In this document: positions 1 to 9,423 of the stretch, piece after piece
Layout: each line of letters starts with the position of its first letter
Numbering within the stretch: position 1 is the first letter of the stretch
Program-made: the position numbers and the translations under genes
The notes under the pieces: generated by a model
Told to the model about the DNA's origin: nothing
Seen by the model: the letters and a program-made list of their open reading frames with translations, nothing else
The model's database searches: none
Assembly (NCBI RefSeq): GCF_928097925.1
Contig: NZ_CAKMRI010000001.1
Coordinates: 248,001 to 312,000 of the forward strand
From: Mediannikoviicoccus vaginalis
Lineage (GTDB): Bacteria; Bacillota; Clostridia; Tissierellales; Peptoniphilaceae
Direction: 5' to 3'
DNA: 64,000 bases

Positions 1-259
1 TATTACTAAGAGTCTAGGTGCAGAACTAAATGTTGAACCTGATATAACTTCCTTGGAAATAAGCGAAGGAGATAAGGTGTTATTGTGTTCCGATGGACTA
101 AACTCTTTGGTTTCAGACGGAGAAATAGATGAAATTATTTCTAAAGAAGACAAAACTGAAGAGGAAAGGGTGTTCGAACTCATAGACCTTAGTCTAAGCA
201 GAGGGGGATACGATAATATTACAATTTCACTATATACACATAAGGAGGAAGACAGATGA
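1..259 (+). CDS. prpC: PP2C-family Ser/Thr protein phosphatase (C-terminal part)
   Basis: This is the 3' end of a PP2C phosphatase (PrpC/Stp type) that dephosphorylates targets of the neighbouring PASTA kinase. The frame is open from base 2 and begins outside the window. The visible part has the family pattern ITKSLG, then GDKVLLCSDGLNSLVSD, and near the end the metal-binding motif GGYDNIT with its conserved Asp. About 85 residues are visible out of roughly 240 usual for the family. Its stop overlaps the start of the kinase gene by four bases, so the two are translationally coupled. The phosphatase/kinase pairing is standard in Bacillota. The product call is secure; only the N-terminus is missing. 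Confidence 0.9.
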   Translation, partial: ITKSLGAELNVEPDITSLEISEGDKVLLCSDGLNSLVSDGEIDEIISKEDKTEEERVFELIDLSLSRGGYDNITISLYTHKEEDR

Positions 260-2208
260 TTGGTCAAACTCTTGGAAATAGATATTTAATTGAAGAGAAC
301 ATCGGCGTTGGAGGAATGGCCGTTGTATATAAGGCAAAAGATAAATTATTAAATAGATATGTGGCTATAAAGGTGTTAAAAGATGAGTTCATGGATGATG
401 AGGAATTTCTAAAAAAATTTGCCATGGAGGCTCAATCTGCAGCATCTCTGTCCCATAACAATATTGTTTCTGTATATGATGTTGGAAATGCAGTTGTAAA
501 TGACCAAAGATATAACTACATCGTTATGGAATACATTGATGGACGTACTTTAAAAGACATAATCAATAATGAGGCGCCACTTGGAGCGGAATTTGTAGCA
601 AACATTGGTTTTCAAATTGCATCTGCCCTTGAAGCTGCCCACAAAAAAGGCGTAGTTCATAGAGATATAAAACCACATAATATCCTACTTGATAAAGATA
701 ATGTTGCTAAGGTTACAGACTTTGGTATTGCGAGAATTTCATCCTCTGCAACCATAACATATACATCTACAGTACTTGGCACAGTGCATTATATTTCACC
801 TGAGCAGGCAAAGGGAAAATTTATAGACAAAAAATCTGACATATACTCTCTTGGCGTAGTGCTATATGAAATGGCAACGGGAAGAGTTCCTTTTGATGCA
901 GAAAATGCAGTTGGAATTGCACTTAAACACATTCAAGATAAATTAGTAGAACCAAAGAGCTTAAATCCAGATATTCCTCAAGGACTTAATGATATTATTT
1001 TAAAAGCCATGGACAAGGATCCTAATAATAGATTTAGCTCTGCTACTGAAATGAAGATGGCATTATTAAACTTCAGAAATTTCAAATTGGAATATGATGA
1101 CAACTTTGACAAAACTGAAAGAATCGGTGTGATTAAAGAAGAGGATATAAAACCAAAGACTGAAGAGAAGGCAGTATACAATATGAAAAATGAATATGAA
1201 GATGAGGAAGAAGAAAAGAAGGGTGGTTTCTTTAAAACCTATATTCTTCCAATTTTGCTTGCTCTTATAGTAGTTGCCGCTTCTGTAGTAGGAGTTAAAT
1301 ACTTTAAGGGGAATCTTATTAAAGAAGATGTAGTAAAGACACCTCCACTTATAGGAATTGACGTTGATTCAGCTCAAGAACAACTTGATGAACTGGACTT
1401 TGATTTAAAGGTTAAGGTAATGGGCACAGTTGAATCAGATCAAAAAGAAGGGCTAATTGCAGAACAAGACCCAGAAAGTGGAACGGAGCTTAAGAAAGGA
1501 TCAATAATAGAAGTTTATGTAAGTGGCGGAGAAGAAGATATTGTTCTTAAGAGCTATACAAACTGGAAGAAGAACGATGCAATATCATCTCTTGAATCCC
1601 TCGGACTTCAAGTTGAAATTAAAGACTCCTTTAGTGATAATTTTGATGAAGGATATATTATAAGTCAAAAACCTGGTGCAGGAGAATCCGTTAAGAAAAA
1701 TTCAACAGTTGAGTTAGTGGTTTCTAAGGGAAAGGAAGATGACACCGTTCCAATGATTAATGTGGCTGGAATGAATGTTAGAAAAGCCACTGAAAAACTT
1801 GCTGAAATTGGTTTAAAATACAATATTGAAGAAACTTCTTCAAGTACGATAGATAAGGGAGTAGTTATTAGTCAAAGCGTTGACAATGGAGTTATGGTTA
1901 AGAAGGGTTCAGTAATAAATCTTCAAGTTAGTACGGGAGAAAAGGAAGAGCCTACAGAAGAGCCTACTGAACCAAAAACAAATAAAAAGACAACATCCTA
2001 TACCTTTAGAATAAGGGTAGCTGATATATCTCCAGGAACATATAATGTTAGAATCGAAAGAATTGATGGAGACAAAGAAGTTAATGTTTACAATCGTCAA
2101 CTTGATACAGCAAGGGGCGACGCCAATATAACTATTAATGTTCGTAGGGGAGAAAGCTACAATGTTTATGTAAATGACGAATTATATAGTGGAGAGACTA
2201 TAGAATAA
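256..2208 (+). CDS. prkC: Ser/Thr protein kinase with extracellular PASTA repeats
   Basis: Membrane-spanning eukaryotic-type kinase (PrkC/PknB/Stk family) that senses muropeptides or lipid II and phosphorylates cell-wall and division proteins. The cytoplasmic kinase domain (about 1-275) has a glycine loop at 17-22, the ATP-binding Lys39, the catalytic HRD motif with Asp137 and DFG with Asp155. An acidic juxtamembrane linker is followed by one membrane helix at about 327-347. Three PASTA repeats follow (about 360-427, 430-495, 496-563). After an EEPTEEP-type linker there is a C-terminal extracellular domain of about 75 residues that I do not recognise. The length of 650 aa is normal for the family. 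It sits between the PP2C gene and rsgA, which is the usual clostridial order. Confidence 0.96.
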   Translation: MIGQTLGNRYLIEENIGVGGMAVVYKAKDKLLNRYVAIKVLKDEFMDDEEFLKKFAMEAQSAASLSHNNIVSVYDVGNAVVNDQRYNYIVMEYIDGRTLKDIINNEAPLGAEFVANIGFQIASALEAAHKKGVVHRDIKPHNILLDKDNVAKVTDFGIARISSSATITYTSTVLGTVHYISPEQAKGKFIDKKSDIYSLGVVLYEMATGRVPFDAENAVGIALKHIQDKLVEPKSLNPDIPQGLNDIILKAMDKDPNNRFSSATEMKMALLNFRNFKLEYDDNFDKTERIGVIKEEDIKPKTEEKAVYNMKNEYEDEEEEKKGGFFKTYILPILLALIVVAASVVGVKYFKGNLIKEDVVKTPPLIGIDVDSAQEQLDELDFDLKVKVMGTVESDQKEGLIAEQDPESGTELKKGSIIEVYVSGGEEDIVLKSYTNWKKNDAISSLESLGLQVEIKDSFSDNFDEGYIISQKPGAGESVKKNSTVELVVSKGKEDDTVPMINVAGMNVRKATEKLAEIGLKYNIEETSSSTIDKGVVISQSVDNGVMVKKGSVINLQVSTGEKEEPTEEPTEPKTNKKTTSYTFRIRVADISPGTYNVRIERIDGDKEVNVYNRQLDTARGDANITINVRRGESYNVYVNDELYSGETIE

Positions 2209-3074
2209 TGTCTAAGATTATTAAATCCCATAGGGGAATATACTATGTTGAAAAAGAGGGACAAGTTTATCTATGTAAGGCAAGGGGGCTTTTTAGAAAT
2301 AATAAAATTAAGCCAATAGTTGGAGATGAAGTTGATATTTTAATAAATAGTGATGGCACCGCCTATATAAATGATGTGCACGAAAGAAAAAATCAACTTC
2401 TGCGACCACCTATTTCAAATGTGGACCAGGTCATAGTTATAATGAGTCTTTCTTCTCCAGACATAAATTTATATACATTGGACAAATATCTTTTGATGTT
2501 GGAACTTTCTAATATTGAAACTAGAATTATCTTTAATAAAATTGATCTAGTTGACGAAACATACAGCAATAAAATTTCAAAAATATATGAAGATATTGGC
2601 TACGATATATATTTGAATACAAATGAAGAGGATGATAATGGTGAATTAGTTGAGCTATTTAAGAACAAGACTACCGCTGTTACAGGCCCTTCAGGAGTGG
2701 GAAAGTCTACTACACTAAATAAAATATTTTCTCATTTTGATTTTGAGACTGGTGCCATAAGTGAAAAATCCCTTAGAGGTAGACATACCACTAGACATAT
2801 AGAAATATCTAAGATAAATGACGGGAGTTATGTCATAGATACTCCTGGCTTTTCTGCGCTTTCTTTAGATTTTGTAAATGAAATCAATGAGATTTCAGAA
2901 GGTTTTAGGGAGTTTGTAAAACTTAGGGGTGGATGCAAATTTAATAATTGTATTCATGAGAATGAACCGAAATGTGCAGTAAAGGAAGCTGTGCAAGATA
3001 AAAAGATAGCTGAAAGCAGATATAAGAATTATTTATTACTACTAGAAGAATTTAGAAATACAAGGGGGTATTAA
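2208..3074 (+). CDS. rsgA: Ribosome small-subunit-dependent GTPase A
   Basis: RsgA (YjeQ/YloQ) is a circularly permuted GTPase that helps late maturation of the 30S subunit. The permutation is visible: the G4 motif NKID (110-113) comes before the P-loop GPSGVGKST (160-168) and the G3 motif DTPG (211-214). An N-terminal OB-fold covers about 1-65. The C-terminal zinc motif has Cys243, Cys248, His250 and Cys256. The ATG overlaps the kinase stop codon (TAATG). The length of 288 aa is typical, and the position between prkC and rpe is conserved in Bacillota. Confidence 0.96.
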   Translation: MSKIIKSHRGIYYVEKEGQVYLCKARGLFRNNKIKPIVGDEVDILINSDGTAYINDVHERKNQLLRPPISNVDQVIVIMSLSSPDINLYTLDKYLLMLELSNIETRIIFNKIDLVDETYSNKISKIYEDIGYDIYLNTNEEDDNGELVELFKNKTTAVTGPSGVGKSTTLNKIFSHFDFETGAISEKSLRGRHTTRHIEISKINDGSYVIDTPGFSALSLDFVNEINEISEGFREFVKLRGGCKFNNCIHENEPKCAVKEAVQDKKIAESRYKNYLLLLEEFRNTRGY

Positions 3075-3751
3075 TGAGTTTTTTATCGCCATCACTACTA
3101 TCGGCAGACTTTTATAATCTTTCAAAACAACTGGATATACTTGCGGAAAATGAAATCAAGTACCTACATCTAGATGTTATGGACGGAAATTTTGTACCAA
3201 ATATATCTTTTGGTCCAGGGATTATTAAATCCTTGAGAGAAAATTATGATTTTATTTTTGACACACATTTAATGATTACAAGTCCTGAAAAATATATTGA
3301 GAACTTTAAAGATGCAGGATGTGACATAGTAACTATTCACTATGAAGCCACAAAACATCCTCTAAGAGTGTTACAACAGATTAGAGAGATGGGAATGAAG
3401 GCTGGAATTTCCCTTAATCCTGGAACGCCTGTTGAGGTTTTAGATTATCTTTGGGACGAACTGGACCTAATACTTATTATGACAGTTAATCCAGGTTTTG
3501 GAGGGCAGAGCTTTATAGAATCTCAAGTTAAAAAAATTAAGAGAGTTAGAGAGCTTATAAATGAAAATAATCCAAATATCCTTTTAGAAATTGATGGTGG
3601 AGTAAAGACTACAAATATTGAAAAGTTATTAGATTTAGATATTGATTTGTTTGTTTCTGGGTCAGATGTTTTTAATAAAGATTTAGATGCGATGCAAGCT
3701 AAGCTTGATAAGTATAAAGAAATTTTAAAGGAGGAGAATATTGGAAAGTAG
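3074..3751 (+). CDS. rpe: Ribulose-phosphate 3-epimerase
   Basis: Interconverts D-ribulose 5-phosphate and D-xylulose 5-phosphate in the non-oxidative pentose phosphate pathway. It is a TIM barrel of 225 aa with the family motifs PSLLSADF near the N-terminus and HLDVMDG (32-38), which carries metal-binding His and Asp. Next come FDTHLM (62-67), the phosphate-binding stretch MTVNPGFGGQ and a late EIDGG with a metal-binding Asp. The start overlaps the rsgA stop and the 3' end overlaps thiT, so it lies inside one operon. Confidence 0.95.
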   Translation: MSFLSPSLLSADFYNLSKQLDILAENEIKYLHLDVMDGNFVPNISFGPGIIKSLRENYDFIFDTHLMITSPEKYIENFKDAGCDIVTIHYEATKHPLRVLQQIREMGMKAGISLNPGTPVEVLDYLWDELDLILIMTVNPGFGGQSFIESQVKKIKRVRELINENNPNILLEIDGGVKTTNIEKLLDLDIDLFVSGSDVFNKDLDAMQAKLDKYKEILKEENIGK

Positions 3752-4286
3752 AAAAAATAACACTAAGTTTATTGCGGAAGCAGGAATAATGTTGGCATTG
3801 ACATTTATTCTAAACTCAATCAGACTTTATAAGTTGCCGCAGGGAGGATCAATAACTCCGGGAGGATACGTTCCTCTTTTAATATTTGGCTTTAGATGGG
3901 GATGGAAAAAAGGTTTAATTCTCGGTGGACTATATGGTCTACTGGACTTTGCTATGGACCCATTCTTTTTAAATGTAATTCAATTTTTATTAGACTATCC
4001 ACTTGCATATGCAATGCTTGGTTTAACAGGGTTATTTAGAAAAAATTTAATTGTTGATGGCAAGGTAAATAATGCAAAGTTAATTGTTGGAACAATTGTT
4101 GCAACGGCTTTAAGAATGTTAGCTGCAGTTATTTCAGGAGTTGTGTTCTTTAAACAATATTTACCACAAGATAAACCTTTCTTATTAGGTTCAATTCTTT
4201 ATAACGGCTCCTACACATTACCAAATATGATTATTGCTATTATATTGATTTTAATTATTTTCCCAAGGGTTAAGAACCAAGCATAA
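3741..4286 (+). CDS. thiT: Thiamine-specific ECF transporter substrate-binding membrane protein
   Basis: ThiT (YuaJ family) is the S-component that captures thiamine and works with a shared ECF energising module encoded elsewhere. The 181-aa protein is almost entirely hydrophobic, with about six membrane helices. The family signature LPQGGSIT, which contributes to the thiamine pocket, is at 32-39. Translation probably starts at TTG 3741, eight bases after the Shine-Dalgarno AAGGAGG, inside the end of rpe. The next gene, thiN, converts imported thiamine to the cofactor, which supports the substrate. No TPP riboswitch precedes it; expression seems tied to the upstream operon. Confidence 0.9.
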   Translation: MESRKNNTKFIAEAGIMLALTFILNSIRLYKLPQGGSITPGGYVPLLIFGFRWGWKKGLILGGLYGLLDFAMDPFFLNVIQFLLDYPLAYAMLGLTGLFRKNLIVDGKVNNAKLIVGTIVATALRMLAAVISGVVFFKQYLPQDKPFLLGSILYNGSYTLPNMIIAIILILIIFPRVKNQA

Positions 4287-4909
4287 TGATAGTTACAATA
4301 GTTACGGGAGGCGACTTTATAAACGCCTCCCTTTTATTTAAATATACTAAAATTGCAGACTTTGTTATTGGAGTGGACAGGGGAGTAGAGGAGCTGTTAA
4401 AATCAAAGATTTCCATGGACATAGCCATAGGTGATTTTGATTCCATTGAAAATAAAGAATTACTTCAATCTGATTTGGTCAAAGAAATTAATAAATTAAA
4501 TCCTATTAAAGATATTTCTGACACACATGCAGCGGTAGAGTATGCTACTTCAAAGAAACCAGATGAGATTTACATTTTGAATGCAACGGGAACTAGGATG
4601 GACCACACTCTGTCGAACATATCACTCTTAAGGGAGATTTCTGAAAAGGGGATAGAGGCATTTATAGTAGATAGTCACAATAGGATTAGATTTGGAAAGA
4701 GAAATAATTTTATAAAAAAAGAATACGATTATGTTTCAGTAATACCATTAGAAGAAAAGATAAAGGTTAGCACTGTTGGATTTCTATATGAAGTTAAAGA
4801 TTTAGAATTAAATTATTCTCAAAGTAGATTTTTGAGCAATGAGGTTAAAGAAGATAAAGCATCTATTGAAATTGAAGGTAGAGCATTAATAATTGAATCA
4901 AGAGATTAA
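4286..4909 (+). CDS. thiN: Thiamine pyrophosphokinase
   Basis: Transfers pyrophosphate from ATP to thiamine, giving thiamine diphosphate. The 207-aa protein has the N-terminal TPK catalytic domain with VTGGDF, VDRGVEEL and IGDFDSI, the last containing conserved acidic residues for Mg-ATP. A further motif, ATGTRMDHTLSN, binds thiamine. The C-terminal beta-rich vitamin-binding domain spans about 135-207. The ATG overlaps the thiT stop, making an import-and-activation pair. It is the last gene of the prpC-thiN run; the converging gene is rpmB. Confidence 0.93.
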   Translation: MIVTIVTGGDFINASLLFKYTKIADFVIGVDRGVEELLKSKISMDIAIGDFDSIENKELLQSDLVKEINKLNPIKDISDTHAAVEYATSKKPDEIYILNATGTRMDHTLSNISLLREISEKGIEAFIVDSHNRIRFGKRNNFIKKEYDYVSVIPLEEKIKVSTVGFLYEVKDLELNYSQSRFLSNEVKEDKASIEIEGRALIIESRD

Positions 4910-4910
4910 A

Positions 4911-4943
4911 AAAGTGTAAAAAAAAATACCTAACAAGGTATTT
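4911..4943 (-). terminator. Intrinsic terminator of rpmB
   Basis: Read on the minus strand, the arms AATACCT and AGGTATT form a hairpin (4925-4942), followed by a long T-tract (the A-runs at 4909-4926 on the plus strand). It lies just past the rpmB stop codon and could also stop transcripts arriving from thiN. Confidence 0.75.
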
Positions 4944-4946
4944 TCA

Positions 4947-5144
4947 TTAAAAATTTTGAGGTCTTTCTACTTTACCAGATCTTAAACATCTAGTACAAAC
5001 ATTAATTCTCTTAGGTTTGCCATCAACAACTGCTTTAACTCTTCTTATATTTGGCGCCCATGTTCTATTAATTTTTCTATGTGAGAAAGTTAGCTTATTA
5101 CCAAAAGCTTTGCTCTTTCCACAGATTTCACATTTTCTTGCCAT
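4947..5144 (-). CDS. rpmB: 50S ribosomal protein L28
   Basis: Small basic large-subunit ribosomal protein of 65 aa. It carries the zinc-ribbon form with Cys5, Cys8, Cys50 and Cys53, and the family signatures KNNVSHSx-like (here NKLTFSH) and RTWAPN. A gene of this length and composition is L28 without much doubt. It is monocistronic and transcribed against the neighbouring genes, with its own consensus promoter and terminator. This place between the prkC/thiN operon and the asp23/DAK2 pair is the usual one in clostridia. Confidence 0.96.
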   Translation of the reverse strand: MARKCEICGKSKAFGNKLTFSHRKINRTWAPNIRRVKAVVDGKPKRINVCTRCLRSGKVERPQNF

Positions 5145-5186
5145 TGTTACACCTCCAATCAGCGTTTATTGAATAATAACAATGGT

Positions 5187-5215
5187 ATTATAACAAAATT
5201 TTAAAGCCTTTGCAA
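5187..5215 (-). promoter_or_regulatory. Sigma-A-type promoter of rpmB
   Basis: On the minus strand there is a -35 TTGCAA (5215-5210), a 17-base spacer and a perfect -10 TATAAT (5192-5187), about 45 bases before the rpmB start codon. Confidence 0.7.
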
Positions 5216-5345
5216 ACTTAAATAGAAATAGTGTAGAATAGAGGGTGGAGTAATTAAAGAATTATTGGGTATAATCTATTGAGTGATGATTTTAAAATAA
5301 CTTAAAATGTAATACAATAGTATTTGTTATAAATAAGGAGGAATT

Positions 5346-5711
5346 ATGTCAGCTCATATAAAAAACGAATTTGGTTTAATAAAAATAAACGACCAGGTTA
5401 TAGCAACTATTGCCAGTGATGCAGCTATGAAATGCTATGGCGTTGTTGGACTTGTTAATGCTTCTGCATCAGAGAGCATTATGAACTTACTTTCAAAAGA
5501 AAGCCTTTCAGAGGGAATTGTTTTAAAAATCGAAGATAATAACCTAAACATAGATGTATCTGTAATACTTGAATTTGGAGTTAAGATTGCAACTGTTTGC
5601 GAAAATATTATTGAGACAATTAAATTTCAAGTTGAACATGAAACAGGTATAAGAGTCAATGAAATTAATGTAATCGTAAGAGATATAAGACTCCAAGATC
5701 AGGAGGGATAG
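5346..5711 (+). CDS. Asp23/Gls24 family protein (YloU-like)
   Basis: A 121-aa Asp23/Gls24-family protein. Members are small envelope- or stress-associated proteins of unclear biochemical role; the YloU branch is always next to a DAK2-domain gene. The family pattern is visible: an N-terminal strand (LIKINDQVIATIASDAA), CYGVVGLVN in the first third, and a C-terminal VNEINVIVRDI. The start ATG has a good AAGGAGG upstream. One base separates its stop from the DAK2 gene, so the two are co-transcribed. Confidence 0.88.
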   Translation: MSAHIKNEFGLIKINDQVIATIASDAAMKCYGVVGLVNASASESIMNLLSKESLSEGIVLKIEDNNLNIDVSVILEFGVKIATVCENIIETIKFQVEHETGIRVNEINVIVRDIRLQDQEG

Positions 5712-5712
5712 A

Positions 5713-7344
5713 ATGTCAACAATAGATGGTAAAAGTTTAAAAAATATTTTATCAGGAGTTTATTTTAATCTTGATAATCATAAACAAGAGTTAAATAGTT
5801 TAAATGTATTCCCTGTACCAGATGGAGATACGGGAACAAATATGTCATTAACTCTAAAATCAGCATATAACAATTTACAATCAGTTAGTTCTGATAAAAT
5901 TGGAGAAGTAGTTAAGGCGTTTAGCAATGGTTCACTAATGGGAGCTAGAGGTAACTCTGGTGTAATTACATCTCAAATACTTAGGGGTGTTGCAAAGGGC
6001 ATTGGCGAAAATGAAACAATTGATGTTCTAGTTCTTAGAGACATCATGGAAAGTGCATGTAAAGTTGCTTATAGCGCTGTTATGCAACCAACTGAAGGTA
6101 CAATCCTAACAGTTATTAGAGGTGCAGCAGAGTTTGCGGAAGAAAACTACCAAAAATATACTGATGTAAAAGAGTTTTTTAAAGATATTACAGAAGAAGC
6201 AGCTAGGGTTCTAGATACAACTCCTGATATGTTACCGGTATTAAAACAAGCTGGTGTAGTAGACGCTGGAGGTAGAGGACTAGTTGTAATGATGGAAGGT
6301 GCTTTAAACTATAATAATCTTTCAAATTATGGAGAAAAGGAAGAAGTTACAGTAAAAGCTCCTGAACATAATCATCAAAGTGAAGTTTCTGGAGATATTA
6401 AATTTGGTTATTGTACTGAATTTTTAATTGAATCAGAAAATGGAGACTATTTACAATTTAGAAATAAGATTTCAAGCCTAGGAGACTGCCTAATCGTAGT
6501 TGGTGGAGAAGGTCTTATAAAGACTCATATTCATACAAATAATCCTGGTAAGGTTTTGGAAGAGGCATTAAAGCTTGGACAATTAAAGGATATTAAAATA
6601 GACAATATGAGAATCCAACATAGCCATGTGGTTATGGGACCTGAAGCAGATGTTTATTTAGATCCTTATAACAATCCTGATGAGACAAAGAAATATGGTT
6701 TCGTTTCAATTTCCACTGGAGACGGATTTGAAAAGATTTTTGAAGAGCTTGGAGTAGATCAAGTTATTTCCGGTGGTCAAACAATGAATCCATCTACAGA
6801 GACAATACTTGAAGCTGTAAAAAAAATAAACGCAGAGGATATATTCATTTTGCCAAATAATAGCAATATCATCCTTGCGGCAGAACAGGCTAAAGAACTT
6901 TCTGAAAAAAATCTTCATATACTAAAGAGTAAAACTGTACCACAAGGTGTAGTAGCAATGTTATCTTTTGATGAAGATAATAGTGTAGATGAAAACTTTG
7001 AAGAGATGACAGAAGCTTTAGAGGCTGTTAGAACTGCTCAAGTTACATTCTCAGTAAGAGATACAGAAATGGACGGTCTAAAGATTAAAAAAGACGACTT
7101 CATAGGAATTGAAGGTGGAAAGATTCTTGCTACAGGAAAGAAAGTAAATAAAACTACTTTAGATTTACTAGAAAGAGTTGTTGATGAAGAAGCAAGTTTA
7201 TTAACTGTTTACTATGGCTGCGATGTTGAAGATAAAATTGTTAACGAACTTGAAAGAAAACTTAAAAGAGTTTATAAGGATATTGATGTTGAATTTATTA
7301 GAGGAGGGCAACCTCTTTACCACTATATAATATCTGTAGAATAA
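5713..7344 (+). CDS. DAK2-domain protein, probable fatty acid kinase subunit (YloV/FakA-like)
   Basis: A 543-aa protein of the DhaL-DegV-like YloV family. In Staphylococcus the homologue FakA is the ATP-binding subunit that phosphorylates fatty acids held by FakB (DegV) proteins; the same role is inferred here. The N-terminal DAK2 (DhaL) domain, about 8-200, has the nucleotide/Mg motif VPDGDTGTNM with Asp37 and Asp39, and later GARGNSGVI. A middle domain and a C-terminal DegV-like half complete the usual length. It is cotranscribed with the Asp23 gene and followed by a terminator. No FakB gene is in the window. Confidence 0.87.
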   Translation: MSTIDGKSLKNILSGVYFNLDNHKQELNSLNVFPVPDGDTGTNMSLTLKSAYNNLQSVSSDKIGEVVKAFSNGSLMGARGNSGVITSQILRGVAKGIGENETIDVLVLRDIMESACKVAYSAVMQPTEGTILTVIRGAAEFAEENYQKYTDVKEFFKDITEEAARVLDTTPDMLPVLKQAGVVDAGGRGLVVMMEGALNYNNLSNYGEKEEVTVKAPEHNHQSEVSGDIKFGYCTEFLIESENGDYLQFRNKISSLGDCLIVVGGEGLIKTHIHTNNPGKVLEEALKLGQLKDIKIDNMRIQHSHVVMGPEADVYLDPYNNPDETKKYGFVSISTGDGFEKIFEELGVDQVISGGQTMNPSTETILEAVKKINAEDIFILPNNSNIILAAEQAKELSEKNLHILKSKTVPQGVVAMLSFDEDNSVDENFEEMTEALEAVRTAQVTFSVRDTEMDGLKIKKDDFIGIEGGKILATGKKVNKTTLDLLERVVDEEASLLTVYYGCDVEDKIVNELERKLKRVYKDIDVEFIRGGQPLYHYIISVE

Positions 7345-7349
7345 GAAAG

Positions 7350-7374
7350 AGCCTTACTTATGTAGGGCTTTTTA
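7350..7374 (+). terminator. Intrinsic terminator after the DAK2 gene
   Basis: Hairpin with arms AGCCTTAC and GTAGGGCT around a four-base loop, followed by TTTTT. It separates the asp23-DAK2 pair from recG, although recG begins only 16 bases later, so some readthrough is likely. Confidence 0.7.
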
Positions 7375-7390
7375 AAATAGAGTTGATTAT

Positions 7391-9415
7391 ATGAAATTAC
7401 AAGATATAAAAGGTCTTGGACCGAAGAAAAAAGAATATTTAAATAATTTGCATATCACCAGTGTTAAAGACTTGATTTATCATTATCCCTTTAGATATGA
7501 AGACAGAAGAAACCCTAAGACTATTGAAGAAGCTTATGGAAAAGAGGATGCGCTTTTACATTTGAGTCTATTAAGCAGTCCAAGCACCAGGTACCTAGGT
7601 GGAAATAAAAATATAACCACCATTAGGGCTACGGATGGCAAATATAAAATCGAGTTAGTTTGGTTTAATCAACCATATATTCTAAACAATTTTAAGAATG
7701 TGGAAAAAGTTTATGTATTCGGCAAGGTTGAAAACTACAAGGGACAATTAAAGATAACAAATCCAATAATCAGTAAGACTTTAGGAAATGAACTTGGGAA
7801 GATTGTTCCAGTTTACAATGTAACAAAGGGACTTACTCAAAACGATTTAAGAAACTTTATTGGTCAGTCTTTACAAAAGATGAAGTTTAAAGAAAATTTG
7901 CCAAAAGATATACTAGAATCTAATAACCTAATGGACTATAGAGAGGCCATTATAAACATTCACTTTCCAAACTCCATGTCGCTACTACAAAAAGCCATTG
8001 AAAGACTAAAGTTTCAGGAGTTATTTTTATATCAACTTTATTTAGATATGAATTTTTCACAAATAAATAAAGAGGGAATTTCATTTAAAATCGTCCCTGA
8101 AGTGGATGAGTTTATAAATAAATTACCCTTCGAACTTACATCTGCGCAAGAACGAGTTGTGGGAGAAATTCTTGAAGATATGAAATCGCCTTTTATTATG
8201 AACAGGCTATTACAAGGTGATGTAGGCTCAGGAAAGACCATTGTAGCCGCAATAGCCATATTAAACGCCTATTACAATGGATACCAATCGGTACTTATGG
8301 CGCCCACTGAAATATTAGCAACTCAGCACTATGAAGATTTAAGAGATATGTTTTTGGGATATGGAATTAGAGTTGGTATATTAAAGGGATCGCTAAGTAA
8401 GGGCAAAAAAGAAAAAATTGTGGAAGATATTAAAAATGGCAATATAGATGTGGTGGTTTCAACCCATGCGGTGCTAGAAGATAATGTTACTTTTGAAAAC
8501 ATTGGTCTTGTTATAACCGATGAGCAACACAGGTTTGGAGTAAAACAGAGGGCGATTTTAACTGGAAAGGGCAATGTTGACACCTTAGTTATGTCTGCTA
8601 CACCAATACCAAGGACACTTGCGTTGGCAAAATATGGTTCACTGGACATTTCAATTATAGATGAGTTACCTAAGGGAAGAAAAAACATCGAGACCTATGC
8701 AGTGGGAATGGATTATGAAAAGAGAATAATGAATTTCCTTATAAAGCATGTAAATGAAGGTCGCCAATGTTATATTGTATGCCCGCTGATTGAAGAGTCG
8801 GAAAATTTAAACTTAACATCCGTTGAAGAACTTTATGAAAGACTTAATGAAACTTATTTTCGAAATATAAAGACAGGTTTGATTCATGGCGCTTTAAATC
8901 CAAAACATAAAGACGAGATAATGGAAAGTTTTATAAAGAATGAAACTAAAATACTCTTTTCCACCACAGTTATTGAAGTTGGTGTTAATGTTCCAAATGC
9001 AAACACAATGGTAATTTATAATGCAGACAGGTTTGGATTATCACAGCTTCACCAACTAAGGGGAAGAGTTGGAAGGGGAAACTATCAGTCATATTGTATT
9101 TTACTTAATGATTCTAAGAGCCAAATTGCAAGGCAGAGAATGAGAATAATGGAATCAACCAATGATGGATTTATTATTGCAAAAAAGGATTTAGAGTTAC
9201 GAGGTTCTGGAGATGTAATTGGCTTTAGACAGTCTGGCGAAGAACAGTTTAAATTAGTAAACCTATTTGAAGACATAGAGATGTTAAATAAAATTCAAAG
9301 CATAACAAGAGATATTTTAGATAATAATAAACTTGAGTCTGTTGAATATAGAAGTTTAAAAGACGAACTTAATAGCTATTCTAAAGATATTGAATCACAA
9401 ATTATTTTTAATTGA
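7391..9415 (+). CDS. recG: ATP-dependent DNA helicase RecG
   Basis: Superfamily 2 helicase that remodels stalled replication forks and Holliday junctions. The N-terminal wedge/OB domain (about 1-230) is followed by the helicase core: Walker A GDVGSGKT near 276, motif II DEQHRFG near 377 (the DEXH form typical of RecG), motif III SATPIPRTLA, and the C-terminal motif VI LHQLRGRVGRG. The length of 674 aa is normal. The start is ATG 7391, preceded by a modest AGAGTTG. The order recG-rsmD-coaD is conserved in clostridia, and rsmD follows after eight bases. Confidence 0.96.
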   Translation: MKLQDIKGLGPKKKEYLNNLHITSVKDLIYHYPFRYEDRRNPKTIEEAYGKEDALLHLSLLSSPSTRYLGGNKNITTIRATDGKYKIELVWFNQPYILNNFKNVEKVYVFGKVENYKGQLKITNPIISKTLGNELGKIVPVYNVTKGLTQNDLRNFIGQSLQKMKFKENLPKDILESNNLMDYREAIINIHFPNSMSLLQKAIERLKFQELFLYQLYLDMNFSQINKEGISFKIVPEVDEFINKLPFELTSAQERVVGEILEDMKSPFIMNRLLQGDVGSGKTIVAAIAILNAYYNGYQSVLMAPTEILATQHYEDLRDMFLGYGIRVGILKGSLSKGKKEKIVEDIKNGNIDVVVSTHAVLEDNVTFENIGLVITDEQHRFGVKQRAILTGKGNVDTLVMSATPIPRTLALAKYGSLDISIIDELPKGRKNIETYAVGMDYEKRIMNFLIKHVNEGRQCYIVCPLIEESENLNLTSVEELYERLNETYFRNIKTGLIHGALNPKHKDEIMESFIKNETKILFSTTVIEVGVNVPNANTMVIYNADRFGLSQLHQLRGRVGRGNYQSYCILLNDSKSQIARQRMRIMESTNDGFIIAKKDLELRGSGDVIGFRQSGEEQFKLVNLFEDIEMLNKIQSITRDILDNNKLESVEYRSLKDELNSYSKDIESQIIFN

Positions 9416-9423
9416 GGTAAATT

